A stretch of 64,000 nt of DNA from Brachyhypopomus gauderio. Lineage: Eukaryota; Chordata; Actinopteri; Gymnotiformes; Hypopomidae. A program made the position numbers and the translations under genes. Where the stretch lies: positions 8,977,820 to 9,041,819 of the forward strand of contig NC_135220.1 of assembly GCF_052324685.1 (NCBI RefSeq). Reading direction: 5' to 3'. The notes below the pieces were generated by a model that did not search any database, was not told the origin of the DNA, and was given only the letters and a program-made list of their open reading frames with translations. Positions 46,530-60,459 of this stretch are shown one piece after another. How positions within the stretch are numbered: position 1 is the stretch's first letter; each line of letters begins with the position of its first letter.

Positions 46530-47020
46530 AGGCCCATTCACACCCTACGGTAATTACGGATACGGACCCTTTCGTCCGGTTCCGGAGGTCGTTTCATCCG
46601 TCAGTGGGTCCGTTGCCAGAGCGCTTACGAATCCGTAGTAACGGAGCAATATAAACCGGAAATCAGGGGGCAGTAGAGAGTCAGAAGCATCGGACGTACA
46701 CCAATTCGGGAAAATAAATGAAGAAGAGTACTGGACTTAAAAAAATGACGCTCGAGTTAGAAGAGAAACTTTGCGAGTTGGTTAGAGGCTACATTCTGCT
46801 ACGGTGCCAGGTCATCGCGATAAACAGCGATGCAAAAACAGCTGGGAGGAGATTGCTGGTGCGCAGGTGCCGGAAATTTGACTATACTGCCCTCTAGAGG
46901 ATGTATTTAAAAAAATCATAACAACGTTGGAACCGGAAAGAGGTATAGTGGCCCCTTACGGAAGCTACGTTTGGTACGGACGGACGAAATTCGTCCGTGT
47001 CCGGAGGTATAAAGCAGGCT
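46530..47020. mobile_element. PIF/Harbinger-like MITE with coding remnant
   Basis: The ends AGGCCCATTCACACC and GGTATAAAGCAGGCT are imperfect inverted repeats, and a 3-bp TAT duplication flanks them, as in PIF/Harbinger elements. The interior is rich in CGTCCG and CGGAGG subterminal repeats. It carries a degraded reading region (about 46718-46880) with LELEEKLCELVRGY and, in another frame, SWEEIAGAQV. These are reminiscent of the MADF/Myb-like protein of Harbinger transposons. It lies 44 bp beyond the composite's target duplication. Confidence 0.6.
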
Positions 47021-49511
47021 TATTTATGCAATTTGTGTTTGTGTGTATTGTGACATTCATGTAATGACTAAATGAGACTTAAAGTAAGGTGATTTTGTTA
47101 AACTAATAAATAAAAATGAATATGTAATATATTGCATCTTTTAAACTTTTTAATCATTCTTGTATAAAAGATTATTGTATAGTTTTATTTTTCTTTAAAA
47201 GAATAAAATAATTTCCAAACCCTGACCTCCTTATCATGTGAAGAGCCAATACAGTAAAACGGATACAAACTAATAAACCATGTCGTGATTTTTTTTATTT
47301 CTTTTTTAAAGAATCAAGTCAACGTTGTCATGTCTTTGTGAGTATCGTTCATGAAAATTTATCTGCAGCAAATAGAGAAGCAGTGCCCCCTGCTGGCTAT
47401 GATTGAACAACTCGGTTAAAGTCAGTTTTCTTACAGAATTTTATCCCGAAGGTTTAATGCAAACAAGCGTACATATACATTTTGCAGATTCATGTCTAAA
47501 TTCGGGCATTTGAACTTTAGTACTATTTTCATTCTCTCTGTCTCTCACTCACGCTTTCTTTTTTATCTAATCACCCCTCATTGAGTTTTCAGCGTTAATT
47601 GGCAGACGTTCAGCAGATGAGTATGCATCTGCTACCTGTTTGTACCAGTGAGCAGATGTGTGACACACAGCCCACACATCTTCATTGGGTTCACACATGT
47701 GGCAATTACAGGCCCGTTTGAATGAACGCTCGTTTAGCGCACGCCGTCCCAGCAATTACATCGCCATCAGGAAGTGGGATTTCAGCCATTTTTTGTGCAA
47801 TTTTGTAGAATTGGCAGAAATTTGCATTATGTTGACAAACAGTCACGACTATTTCCTTCACCCTGCGGTGTGGGTTGCCTAGAGCAGGTGCTGTAACTTC
47901 ACACTTCAATGAAATATTTGATCAAACCAATCATCTGCTCAATGACTTAGCAGTTTCAGTCTAGTTTTAGTAAACCTTTCTGTCTTTTATTATAAATAAT
48001 TTATAATTTTTTTCTATACATTTTTTAATTGGCATTATGGCATTATTGTTATTATTTTTATTTAACATTAAACATGGTAGAAATGGTAGGCTTTGTAGTA
48101 GCAGTGTTTAGAAACTGAGTGGTTGATGAAACCTACGTCAGTCCTACAGTCTGTTGCTGTTCATGACATTGGCAGGTTCTAGGTTCCTCCCCAGTTACCC
48201 CAGTTACAGAACCTTCCGGGTTGTTTTCAATGCTACTTAAGCAATGGTTTATCATATTTGCATGGTATTTGTGAAAAGCGTTGCACTGTTTGCAAAATAC
48301 ATCTGCAGAATTAAACCCCTCTCTTTAAAAAAAGGAGATAAAAATGTATCCATCTGTCTTGGTAGTGGGGCCTAATTAAATATCTTACCAGTTAAGATAT
48401 TTGAGATATTTATTTTATCCCTGCTCAAAGCTTCCAAAGACAAGATTACAATACAAATCCTTGCATTCCTATTTCCATCAAAAGAAACCTGAACAAATTC
48501 AGTGACATTTTTAGGTTTTGTAAGTACTTCATGCCGTGCACCAGGGTGAAGTGAGTTTGACTCGGGCGTAGACGCTGAGCTGAGCCCTTGGGCTGGCTGG
48601 GAGTTAAATGATGCTTATACGTTTGACTGGGCTCCTGCTCACACAGGCACTTTGTGTGTACACGGATCAAACTGCGTGTGTCATTTGGTCTAAGGGTATG
48701 ATCAAACGCACATGTCTCTGCAGCCAATGGGGAAGAAGAGCTTGTTACTGGGCAGTTATGGGTTTCATTTTTTTTCTCATGCTCTCTCTCTCTCCCTCTC
48801 TCTCTCTCCCGCTCCCTCCCTCTCTCCTTGAGGTCGATGTCATACGTCAGGGCTCATAGATTCTCAGAGCAGCAGGAGGGTGTGAGACACAGCAGACCTC
48901 TGGGGTTGCAGTGAGCATTAGTGTCTGCTGAGTTTGTAGGTCAGCTAACTCTGGGAAGTGTGCAGTGCTCGGTCCTGCAGACACGTTGCACCGCCGGTGG
49001 GGAGAAGATTGAGAATACTTTATGTGCGCATGAACACTTACAGAGGCAAACTATGTCATGCTCCATTCTTACCCAGCATGCACTTGGGACAGAATTGTGC
49101 AGTACTGTCTGTTTTATGCTGATGAATTATCCTGAATACTCATCCCAGAACTGATGGTCAGTGATTCAGCTTCTGAACTTTATGAATGTGTATAATAATT
49201 AAGATAATCTAATATTTCTCCTTTGCTCATGAAGCATTACGTGATGATAATGGTGGAAATTTTTACATTTTATTTTTAGTTGAAACAAAAGCAAATAGTT
49301 CTGAGCAGATCTCAAGGCAATTGTTATTATGATATGCCCACCCTTGAGAGTAATGATGTTTGAGAGACATCTGTTGTTCATGTGTAGTTAAAAAATAGAC
49401 AAATGAACAAAGGAAAGAAGGAATGAACAAATAAAAATCTGTTCCTCTATGCATTACAACATTAGACTGTTCTAGATACCATATGATATATAAGGGAAAT
49501 GTTGTTGACTG
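47021..49511. other. Intergenic spacer, no gene seen
   Basis: Apart from the CTCF-like site and a CT-rich tract near 48780-48830, no exon, RNA gene or element ends were recognised on either strand. Confidence 0.5.
47383..47396 (-). promoter_or_regulatory. CTCF-like core motif outside the cassettes
   Basis: GTGCCCCCTGCTGG reads CCAGCAGGGGGCAC on the - strand, a full match to CCASYAGRKGGCRS. It lies in single-copy-looking sequence and points the same way as the cassette motifs. Confidence 0.45.
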
Positions 49512-49627
49512 ATGTCATATTACACTGTAATTATGCCAGAACACATGAATGCACTGGGGAAACCTGCTTTTACAATGTCACCCTTATGTTATACTGCCGC
49601 TATGAATGTCAAGCCCATCATACACAC
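49512..49627 (-). repeat. Dispersed repeat, copy 2
   Basis: The inverted copy of 30642-30757, from GATGTCATATTACACTG to CATTCATAGCGGC's complement and AAGCCCATCA. It is followed by CA repeats (49628-49727). Confidence 0.8.
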
Positions 49628-49692
49628 ACACATACACAGTTCATCCTAAGCATAAAGCCCAAAACACACTCTTGAAACTAAGCATCAATCCC

Positions 49693-49731
<39 letters not shown>

Positions 49732-50885
49732 CGTTAAGCATTAAGCCCACCCCACCTCACCAATTACACACAACCCCTGCTTCCCAAGATCTCCAGTGAC
49801 ATTGCTGTGTTTTATAACTAAGGACACATAAGTCATACCTTGATCATTAAAAATTATACATAAAAATTCCAATCCTTTGTGAGACCTGCTGCATTCTCAT
49901 TTTCCTTAGACCAATTCTAAAGCATAAAAATTTTAATTAGATCAAGATAAATAGGCTATTACCTTAAAAACACAAAATAATCTGTAATATGAATCTGCTC
50001 TTAGCTGGTTAGTGGTTCTGTTGACAGATTTATATTTGGGTCATGGAGGGTCCCTCGGGCTCCAGTTAAACACATCCTCTGGAGACGTGATTGACACAAT
50101 CTCTGATGGCAATAGAAGCCCCGTGTGGCAGCTGGTCAGGGTGGTCTATGCCATACACCAACTGTAACTGCCCCATGTCTGCCCCTTCCTCCTCTCCCTG
50201 TCTCCCCTCTTACATAAATCAGGTGTTTGTTAACCGTTCAATAAACGACTGCAATGTAATCTTAATAAATATATTCACATATCTCCTTTGATGAAAAACA
50301 ATAATTTGATTGAACCAGTTTGCCCTCTGTGAGGTCCCACTGATGTAAAGAAGGACTTGTTTTAAATCCCAACTCCACCCGTTTTGCCTCTGACACCACT
50401 CAGAGTCCCACTCTACAATGCCTTAAGCCTTCAGCATTAAACAGAACAATCAATACGTCCTTAAGTTCATCTCAGACAGGTGACGTCTGTTCGCTTTTTT
50501 GCGCAATATTGTACAGGCTGAGATAGGACAGCATTAAAACAGCCTTTAACAAGCTTATCGGTCTTGGGGATGAAGACGAAATGAACCGCAATGACCTGGA
50601 CACATGTTCCAGCCTCACATCTCGTACTGCAGACAGAGGGGAAGACCTTTCTGCTGTTATCCTGGATGTTTTATCTGCTAAGATCTGAGACCTGTTTAAC
50701 TGTTTTGGGTATTTTTTTTAGAAAGAGCTTCAGATTTAAATGGTGGAAGCAGATGCCAAATCAGTTTAAAATGCAAAGCAAGGGCATCTGTCATTAATTC
50801 CCTCCTGAGATTGTCAGTCATAGCTTAGGTTGAGCGCCAAGAGTTTGTCTAAGGAGGTTAATGAGCAGAACCTCAGGTTCACCTC

Positions 50886-50973
50886 TGTCTCCTACCACCC
50901 CTCCCCCCTCCCCCCTCCCCCCCACCCCCCACCCCCCTCCCCCCTCCCCCCTCCCCCCTCCCCCCTCCCCCCA
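50886..50973. repeat. CCCCTCC polypyrimidine tract
   Basis: Almost pure C/T with runs of five or six C. The - strand is therefore a series of G-runs capable of G-quadruplex or triplex formation. Confidence 0.9.
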
Positions 50974-51344
50974 CAAAAGAAAACACAAAGAAAAAAAACT
51001 CCCCCTATATAGTTTCTCTCCATTTACAGTGATGTGGAAGAAAAAAATGGAGCAAGCAATCATGACAAAAAATAGCTAGATTTTTTTTTCCCTTTCAGCG
51101 GATGTCCATTGTGTTCTATGCTGATATGTGATCGAGTCATCTTCAGAGGCCAGATACAGGCTTTCATCTTCATATGAAAGACAGGAGAGGAGTCTGAGAG
51201 TGGAGTTATGTGGAAGACGGAGTGGACGGCCACGCTCTGATCTAGACTTGCAAACAGACCACTGTCAGATTCTTTGCTTTCTTTATATATATTCCAGGCT
51301 AACTTGTTTCTGTGCAGTCCAACCTGTGTGTGTACAGTCTAACC

Positions 51345-53011
51345 CAGGGGTGGGCAATTAATTTTTACTAGGGGCCACATGAGAAACCTGAATTGTGTCA
51401 GAGGGCCACACAAACGAAAATGACGTCATTACGCTGGCCCCGCCCACCTCGCACGAACTTCCGCAAACGGTGGAGGCGTTTATACTTGCCGCGTCACATT
51501 CTATGTAGTGTTCTCCGAAACGATGTGTGTTAGCAGCCCCGTCGACAGTGGGGGACAACCGGGTCTGTTGTCCCGGGCCCCAGGGCCAGGGGGGCCCATC
51601 AAAGAGCCCAGCAATTTATTTTTTATTTAAAGTCTATAATTTTTTAATAATCTTGAAATCTTTCATTAATATAAAATTCTGTACTCAAAATAAGCTCAAT
51701 GGCTAAAATATATATGTTTTTTACCTATCTGAATATATTAAGTGCATACACCCCCGCCTCCCACTGAAAAATGGTTTGATCCAGCACCGACCGTAACATG
51801 AAACTTTCTTGTCCCGGGCCCCAGCAAGACTGTCAACGGGCCTGTGTGTTAGTATAAAGAAACACCCCTCAAAAACAATGGAAGGAACAGTTACCTGACC
51901 AATTTTAATGTTGCTTTGTGTTTCAGATTTGAAAAGTGCTGGAATTTAGGCTAAATACTTGAAAATGTTTGAAATTGTAACTACTTTGTTTCACAACAAA
52001 TAGCCATCTGAATGAACAGTTTTCTTGTATTACATTAACAAATACGAGCCTCTTGTAATTCCAGGACGAAACATGAGAGAACGTGAAGACTTTAAACAAC
52101 CATTAAATAATGTGATAAAAAAGCGAATTATTTTGAATCATTTTGAGTATATGTATAAATATTTAACTTAATTAAGTTTATTGTGCTGGGAAATATTGAA
52201 ATGGACCTTGAAAATGACGTACAAATGCTTTAATTCCACCTTATAAAGGTGTATGAACCCTGCAAACATGACTTTGTCCATCGCGCTGTGGCGCGGCGTG
52301 CGCGCGAATTACAAAATTCGAGAGGTGCACAACCTCGCGAATCAACAGCGTGCGAAACCCTCGCGCACGGGCAGAGCCACTGCGATTACGTCATTTTCGC
52401 CGCGCCTAAACCTAGCTTTAAAGCACTTCTACGGCACTTCCAAGGTCCATTTCAATATTTCCTAGCTGACTCAGGTTCTCTCTAAGCTCGGTTTCTGGAA
52501 CGGAAAACCCTGAGTTTTCGTTAACTCTGAGTTTACTTACCCGGTTTCTTCACTGAATCCGCTTTCTAGAATTCCCCCTGTTCAGTCAGCTATTTGTTGT
52601 GAATCAAAATACAGTTACAATTTCAAGCATTTTCAAGTACTTTAGCCAACATTCCAGCACTTTTCAAACCTGGAACACAATTCACAATTATAATTTGTCA
52701 CGTAAATGTTCCGCCGTTCGCGGAGGTTCGTGCGAGGGGTGCGGAGTCACGCGCTACGTTCACTCGCGAAAGTATACATTTTGCCTTAACTTGTCGCTCA
52801 TCACCTACAGTGTTTCTTGCACAGCTTACACACAAGCACGTACATCCACACGGAATTAACAAAAACGTAGCGCTTTCAAAATAAAAGCGTCACAGTTGTA
52901 TTGCACGCACGACATAGATATTTGTTAAATTTATGATTGGCTTCTTGCGGGCCGGACAGGGACGCACAACGGGCCGGATGTGGCCCGCGGGCCGTTGTGC
53001 GTCCAGGTCTG
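51345..53011. mobile_element. hAT-like repeat with GGGCCACA ends
   Basis: The left end CAGGGGTGGGCAATTAATTT with AGGGGCCACATGAG resembles the common vertebrate hAT-type end. The right end reads CAGACCTGGACGCACAACGG on the - strand, with GGGCCGGATGTGGCCCGCGGG inside. Parts near each end (51450-51965 and 52620-52760) are inverted relative to each other. No clear 8-bp duplication was found, perhaps because a minisatellite replaced the right flank. No transposase was seen. Confidence 0.5.
51534..51844. mobile_element. Nested 311-bp hAT-type MITE
   Basis: The ends CAGCCCCGTCGACAGT and ACTGTCAACGGGCCTG are inverted repeats, with a perfect 8-bp duplication TGTGTTAG on both sides (51526-51533, 51845-51852). 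Subterminal TTGTCCCGGGCCCCAG occurs at both ends in direct orientation. The paralogous site near 19455 lacks the insertion. Confidence 0.9.
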
Positions 53012-53300
53012 GGTTAGGTGGTTGTGGTGGTGGTTGGGGTGGGTGGTTGTGGTGGTGTTTGGGGTGGGGTTAGGTGGTTGTGGTGGTGGTTGTGGTGATG
53101 ATTGGGTGGGTGGTTGTGGTGATGATTGGGTGGGTGGTTGTGGTGATGATTGGGGTGGGTGGTTGTGGTGGTGGTTGGGGTGGTCGTTGTGGTGGGTGGT
53201 TGTGGTGGTGGTTGGGGGGGTTATGTAGTGGTTGGGGTGGGGTTGGGTGGTTGTGGTTGTGGTGGTGGTTGTGGTGGGTGGTTGGCGGGAGGGGGTAAGG
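53012..53300. repeat. GGTTGTGGTGGT minisatellite
   Basis: G/T-only tandem array of GGTTGTGGTGGTGGTTGGGGTG-like units, abutting the right end of the hAT-like repeat. Confidence 0.93.
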
Positions 53301-55532
<2,232 letters not shown>

Positions 55533-56660
55533 CAGCAAGTGTGAGAGAGAAAGAGACAGAGATGAGACAAAAAATATATTAATAATAGACCTTCATACAT
55601 TTTTATGACCAAACGGATAGGGTCAGCCATGTGCCATGGTTACTAAGCAACACTGCAACTCTAGGCTGGACAGTTGTGAATGGTGAAGTCAGCTCAAATG
55701 GCATTTGCTGCTCCGGGTGTGACAGTCAGTCGTTGGTTCCTGTGCAGTGTGTGTGTGCATCATCTTCAAAATTACCTCTTAACTATTTGAAATTATGTTG
55801 GACAGAATTTAAAAAATTGGACAACCCCATTGGACAGCAGCAGTGCACAGGTGCCTTGCAATAGGTCTACTATGTGCAAGAGGGCAGTCCTACAACCAGG
55901 GGGGTGTGGCCAGAGAAAGAAGGCGGGGCTGTGCACCGAGCATCCCTCCCATCCCAGCAAGAGAGAGGCGGGGCTATTACTGGCTGTTACAAGAGAGTGC
56001 AGTTTGAAAAGACACAGAAACCCAGGGCGTTCGTGGTAGTCACTCTTAGGCCTTCGAGTCATGGCTCTGGCGCTAGGGGACGTGTTGCTCGGGGAACGCC
56101 AAGCTCCTGAATGGAGATGTGAGGAGAGACTCCAGCTGCTCAATACTCCACATCAATGTATGGATTCTGCACAGCAGGTCATCAGGCCGATTGGCCCACT
56201 CTGCTACACACTGCTTGCTTTCTGAAGGGAAAATTTAATTTAGTTTTAGCAATGTGTTAGCCACTTTATGCTATGATAGTTTACTACAAAACAATTCTTA
56301 TAATGAATTATGATCACATGTAAGGTTCATTGTAAATGTAAATGTATGATTTTATGGTAACACCAGGCAGGGAGTATCAGCCACACTACAGGGAGGATCT
56401 TTCATGATGCATAAGGAGGCTGAGTTTGTTTTTTCTTGAGATGGTAAAGCCCTTTCGAATGAACGTGATGTTTAGTTGTCTTTTATTCGGTAGACTTAGT
56501 GGACAAGCATCAAGATTATTTTTGGGCTTTTTTATAAGTGAAAATTATAAGTGAAATCCGGGCAACGTGAAGTTTAATTTAATTTAGTGGGCTATGATCC
56601 ACCTTACATCTCATCCACTATATCAATATCAAATTATTATTTTATTATTACATGTTTATT

Positions 56661-56661
56661 A

Positions 56662-56706
<45 letters not shown>
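56661..56706. repeat. (TTA)n microsatellite
   Basis: About 15 TTA/ATT trinucleotides in an AT-rich stretch. Confidence 0.95.
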
Positions 56707-56964
56707 ATGTGGATGTTACTCTATTACATTTCTTTGCTTAGAATTAATAAGCCAAGTAAATGCACTGAATTTCTTTAGTAAGATACAAAACCCATTTTGC
56801 ATTGCTGCATACCCTGCACATTCTTGTATAGCTTTGTAATATCTATTAAATAGTTCTTGATGGGATCACTTCTGTGCCTGAAGTGATATTTCTGTTTAAT
56901 GTCTCACATCATGTGTACGATTCATGAAATGACCATTTGAAGCTGTGTTGTGCTGGTCCAGTGT

Positions 56965-57165
56965 ATAAAGGGTTTTAGTGTATGAAGGGTTTCAGCGTAT
57001 GAAGGGTTTCAGCATATGAAGGGTTTCAGAGTATGAAGGGTTTCAGCATATGAAGGATTTCAGAGTATGAAGGGTTTCAGCGTATGAAGGATTTCAGCAT
57101 ATGAAGGGTTTCAGTGTATGAAGGGTTTCAGTGTATGAAGGGTTTCAGTGTATGAAAGGTTTCAG
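56965..57165. repeat. 17-bp minisatellite
   Basis: About 12 copies of GTATGAAGGGTTTCAGY with AT variants (CATATGAAGG, GAGTATGAAGG). Confidence 0.95.
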
Positions 57166-58070
57166 CAGCTCTCAGGCAGGATCCACAGGATCCCCCCTGT
57201 GCTGATCCACAGATATGAAAGTGTTTGTGCAGCAGATTCAGGAGTGCTATGGGACCACTGCACGGTGACCATTCATAACCACTATGACAATCAACCACGT
57301 AGACAGAAAGGAAATAAACAAATAAAAATGGAAACTTGCTGAAAGTACACAAATGGAGAAGTGCAGCAGATTGTTCTGGGCTGAATAACAGCCCATCCAG
57401 CATGGGGAATAATAAAGGGGACCAGCCTCCCTTGGATGAGCTGTGGCTAAAAACTCCATTCATGTCCATAATTAGCTGCTCCGTTTGGCAGAGTACTCCC
57501 CAAGGCCCTCAGTTGGCACACACAGAGGGAGCAAACCTCCATCCCCAACCACACCCTGGAGCCCCCCAACCACACCCTGGAGCCCAACATGCCTCCGGTG
57601 CTCAGAGCACAGGGGAGAGATCACACACTACGAGTCACTCTGATATACCAACCCCGATAGTGTCCAACAGAGTAGCATGGTAGCATGATGGGTGCATGCT
57701 GTCTTCATATCACATGTGTGACAGGTCAGACACCGAAAATATAGACCAAAAATATACATTTCAGTTTTCCTAAAAAAAACAAACAAACAAGAATAACTCA
57801 TCTCAATCCAGAAATATGTCGATGGTTTCCATGGTTTTGCTGGCTGGAGAGAAATTAACCTGGAAGATGGTGACAGATGCACATGTGTGATAAACGTGTG
57901 TGTAATTAAGAGCAAGGAGAGACACGCCTGGTGCAGACCACAACCACATCACTGGACCTAGAGATAAATGACAGAAGCTGAGGGGTTTTGATTCAGAAAA
58001 GTGAAAACCCAACCTTTTCCTTTCACACATGGCTCCACGGCGCCGGAATGTTGCAACGAATGCATTTGGG

Positions 58071-58072
<2 letters not shown>

Positions 58073-58136
<64 letters not shown>
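58073..58136. repeat. (GT)n microsatellite
   Basis: About 30 GT units followed by a G-rich tract. Confidence 0.97.
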
Positions 58137-58137
<1 letters not shown>

Positions 58138-58690
58138 GGGGGGGAAGGGGGGAAGCAGAATCAGAGGCTATGAGGACAGACAGGTGGAGGGCTGTGGTGC
58201 TGCTGATAAGATGGAGTAAGGTGGAGGGTCTCCACTACTGTGTCTCACACACACATCCAGACCACAGCCACCAACAGATAAAGCCTCAAATCGTCCACAT
58301 ACACGCAAAACTCCCCGAAGCACCAGGATATTCCTAGAAGTTCTTTTTTTTCCCCCTAAATCGCCAAAACCAAAGGGGGCGGAGACAGAAGAGAGACGTT
58401 TGCACACGCGGAGAGCAGAGCTCTGTTTGTCAGGTTTTCTGGGACTGGCTCTAATGACGTGCTGTATTTTTGGCTGGATGGCCACAGGCGAGTAACAATG
58501 ACAGTTCCTGCACACAACAGCGCGCGCAGCTCTGTGGTGGACGCTAAACCAATCAGACAGCGCCAGCAAAGACAGGACAGGTGCAGTTTGTCTGCAAAAC
58601 ACTCAACACAGAATATACTAGGCCTACATAAAATCAGAGAGGAGATATGTCTGATGCCAAATATAAATATCTAGCTTTCAATAGCAACAA

Positions 58691-58754
<64 letters not shown>

Positions 58755-58771
58755 GCTGCTGCTGCTACGAC

Positions 58772-58834
<63 letters not shown>
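58691..58834. repeat. (ACT)n(GCT)n(AAT)n compound microsatellite
   Basis: About 20 ACT units, four GCT units, then about 20 AAT units. All open frames here are homopolymer artefacts. Confidence 0.97.
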
Positions 58835-58835
<1 letters not shown>

Positions 58836-59383
58836 CCAACAATAATTTTCTTCAAACTTTAAATAGATGTGCGCCATAAAATGTTGATTCTAATGGTCCT
58901 GACAGTGAATGCTTAAAGAGAGGTTAATATGCAGCATTATTTACTTCCTGAACATGCTACACAGCGCAGCGGCCCAGCTGCACGGGAGGCCCCGCGCCCA
59001 TTTGTCAAGGTCAATTAATGAATACAATTTAAAGGCCGCATGTAAATGCTCACACCCTCGGGGCTCATAAATTATACAGAGAACACGTTAAAGCGCATGA
59101 TTTGATATCTTCCAATTAAGCTAAAACAAGGAAGTTGTCATATTTTACTAAAGCACCCCTTACGGCCTCCGTTCAACTAAACTTTGCGATATAAATTATT
59201 TAACGTTGTGAACTGCCTAGACTGTCGCAAAGGACCAATATCGCAACGCAACTTATCCCGTGATGGCTGGAGTCGATCGTCTGTTTGGTGTGATGGAGAC
59301 GCTGGTACCTCTGTTCTCCGGACTGTACGTGCAGAGCGGAGCTGCCCTGCACCTTTAAGGGACCGGGGGAAGAAAGCGTGTGC

Positions 59384-59384
<1 letters not shown>

Positions 59385-59457
<73 letters not shown>

Positions 59458-59508
59458 GAGAGAGAGAGGGAGAGAAAGAGAGAGAGAGGGAGAGAGAGAG
59501 AGAGAGAG

Positions 59509-59575
<67 letters not shown>

Positions 59576-59594
59576 GGAGAGCGAGAGAGAGAGA

Positions 59595-59649
<55 letters not shown>
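59385..59649. repeat. Long (GA)n tract
   Basis: 265 bp of GA repeats with GGGA interruptions. It makes an Arg-Glu frame on + and a Leu-Ser frame on -, neither being a gene. It lies about 0.8 kb before the DSCAM-like first exon. Confidence 0.97.
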
Positions 59650-59652
<3 letters not shown>

Positions 59653-60204
59653 GTTATTCCGCAGTGCCCGGAGCCCACGGGGTGTGCGGGGAGTATCGTG
59701 ATCAGTGCAGCGGGGGAAGATGCGTGTGCTTGTTGCCTGCTGGATGGCGCCAGGTGGTGAGGGACTCCGTTCTGAGGACAGCTAACAACTCTTACACTAC
59801 CTCTATTCCACATTTACCCACTGGATTTTGCTTCAGTTAATTTTTTAAGCTTTCTATTTCTGGGAAAGTTTGACACGATTTTTCACTAATGATTGATTTA
59901 ATTTGCATGAACGGATTAACTTTTTGCGTTTTGTTTGAAACGGCACGCGTTATTTCCCGTACTTTTGTATGAAACTCCACCTGTGCGCATAGCTCAGAGA
60001 GCGCCAGAGAGCCAGCGGCACACCTGGACACACCAGCACCGACCAGCACCGACACCAGACCCACCAGACCCACATGCACCCGCCACAGCGCCTGGACCCG
60101 CCGGGACGGCATTAACACACACAGTCCACAGCCGAGGACCTTTACTGTTGGATCTCAGTGCGGCTTTTTTATTGAAGACAATCAGCAGAAGCGTACACCT
60201 CGTC

Positions 60205-60208
<4 letters not shown>

Positions 60209-60272
<64 letters not shown>
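60209..60272. repeat. (GA)n microsatellite in probable 5' UTR
   Basis: About 32 GA units lie 145 bp upstream of the ATG at 60417, so they are probably transcribed in the leader of that gene or lie in its core promoter. Confidence 0.9.
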
Positions 60273-60278
<6 letters not shown>

Positions 60279-60416
60279 GTTATTTATATATGCTCATGTC
60301 ATACTGTAACCCATAAACTGAAAATATTAAAACCACCGGGAGAAACAAACCTTAAGGAAGAAAGTGCGGTGTGGGAAGAGGAACAATCTTAGCGTGGGGT
60401 TTGAAAGGAGCGGGGC

Positions 60417-60459
60417 ATGAGGATATTGGCCATTATCTTTCTCCAGTGCATCTTGAATG
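60417..60459 (+). CDS. dscam: First coding exon, signal peptide, DSCAM-like
   Basis: The ATG at 60417 opens a 14-codon exon (MRILAIIFLQCILN plus one base) ending at the donor G|GTGAGT. The peptide is a hydrophobic secretory signal. Its pattern M-x-ILA...Q...N, its length and its phase-1 end resemble the first exon of vertebrate DSCAM, a large Ig/fibronectin adhesion receptor of neurons. DSCAM lies near TMPRSS2 in human, which supports the call. No further exon occurs up to 64000, in line with the very long first intron of DSCAM. A 15-residue peptide alone is weak evidence; another cell-surface gene is possible. Confidence 0.5.

Noticed and set aside
59184..59840. 218-codon frame rich in Arg-Glu
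   Set aside because: It is the translation of a GA microsatellite; the opposite strand is equally open as Leu-Ser.
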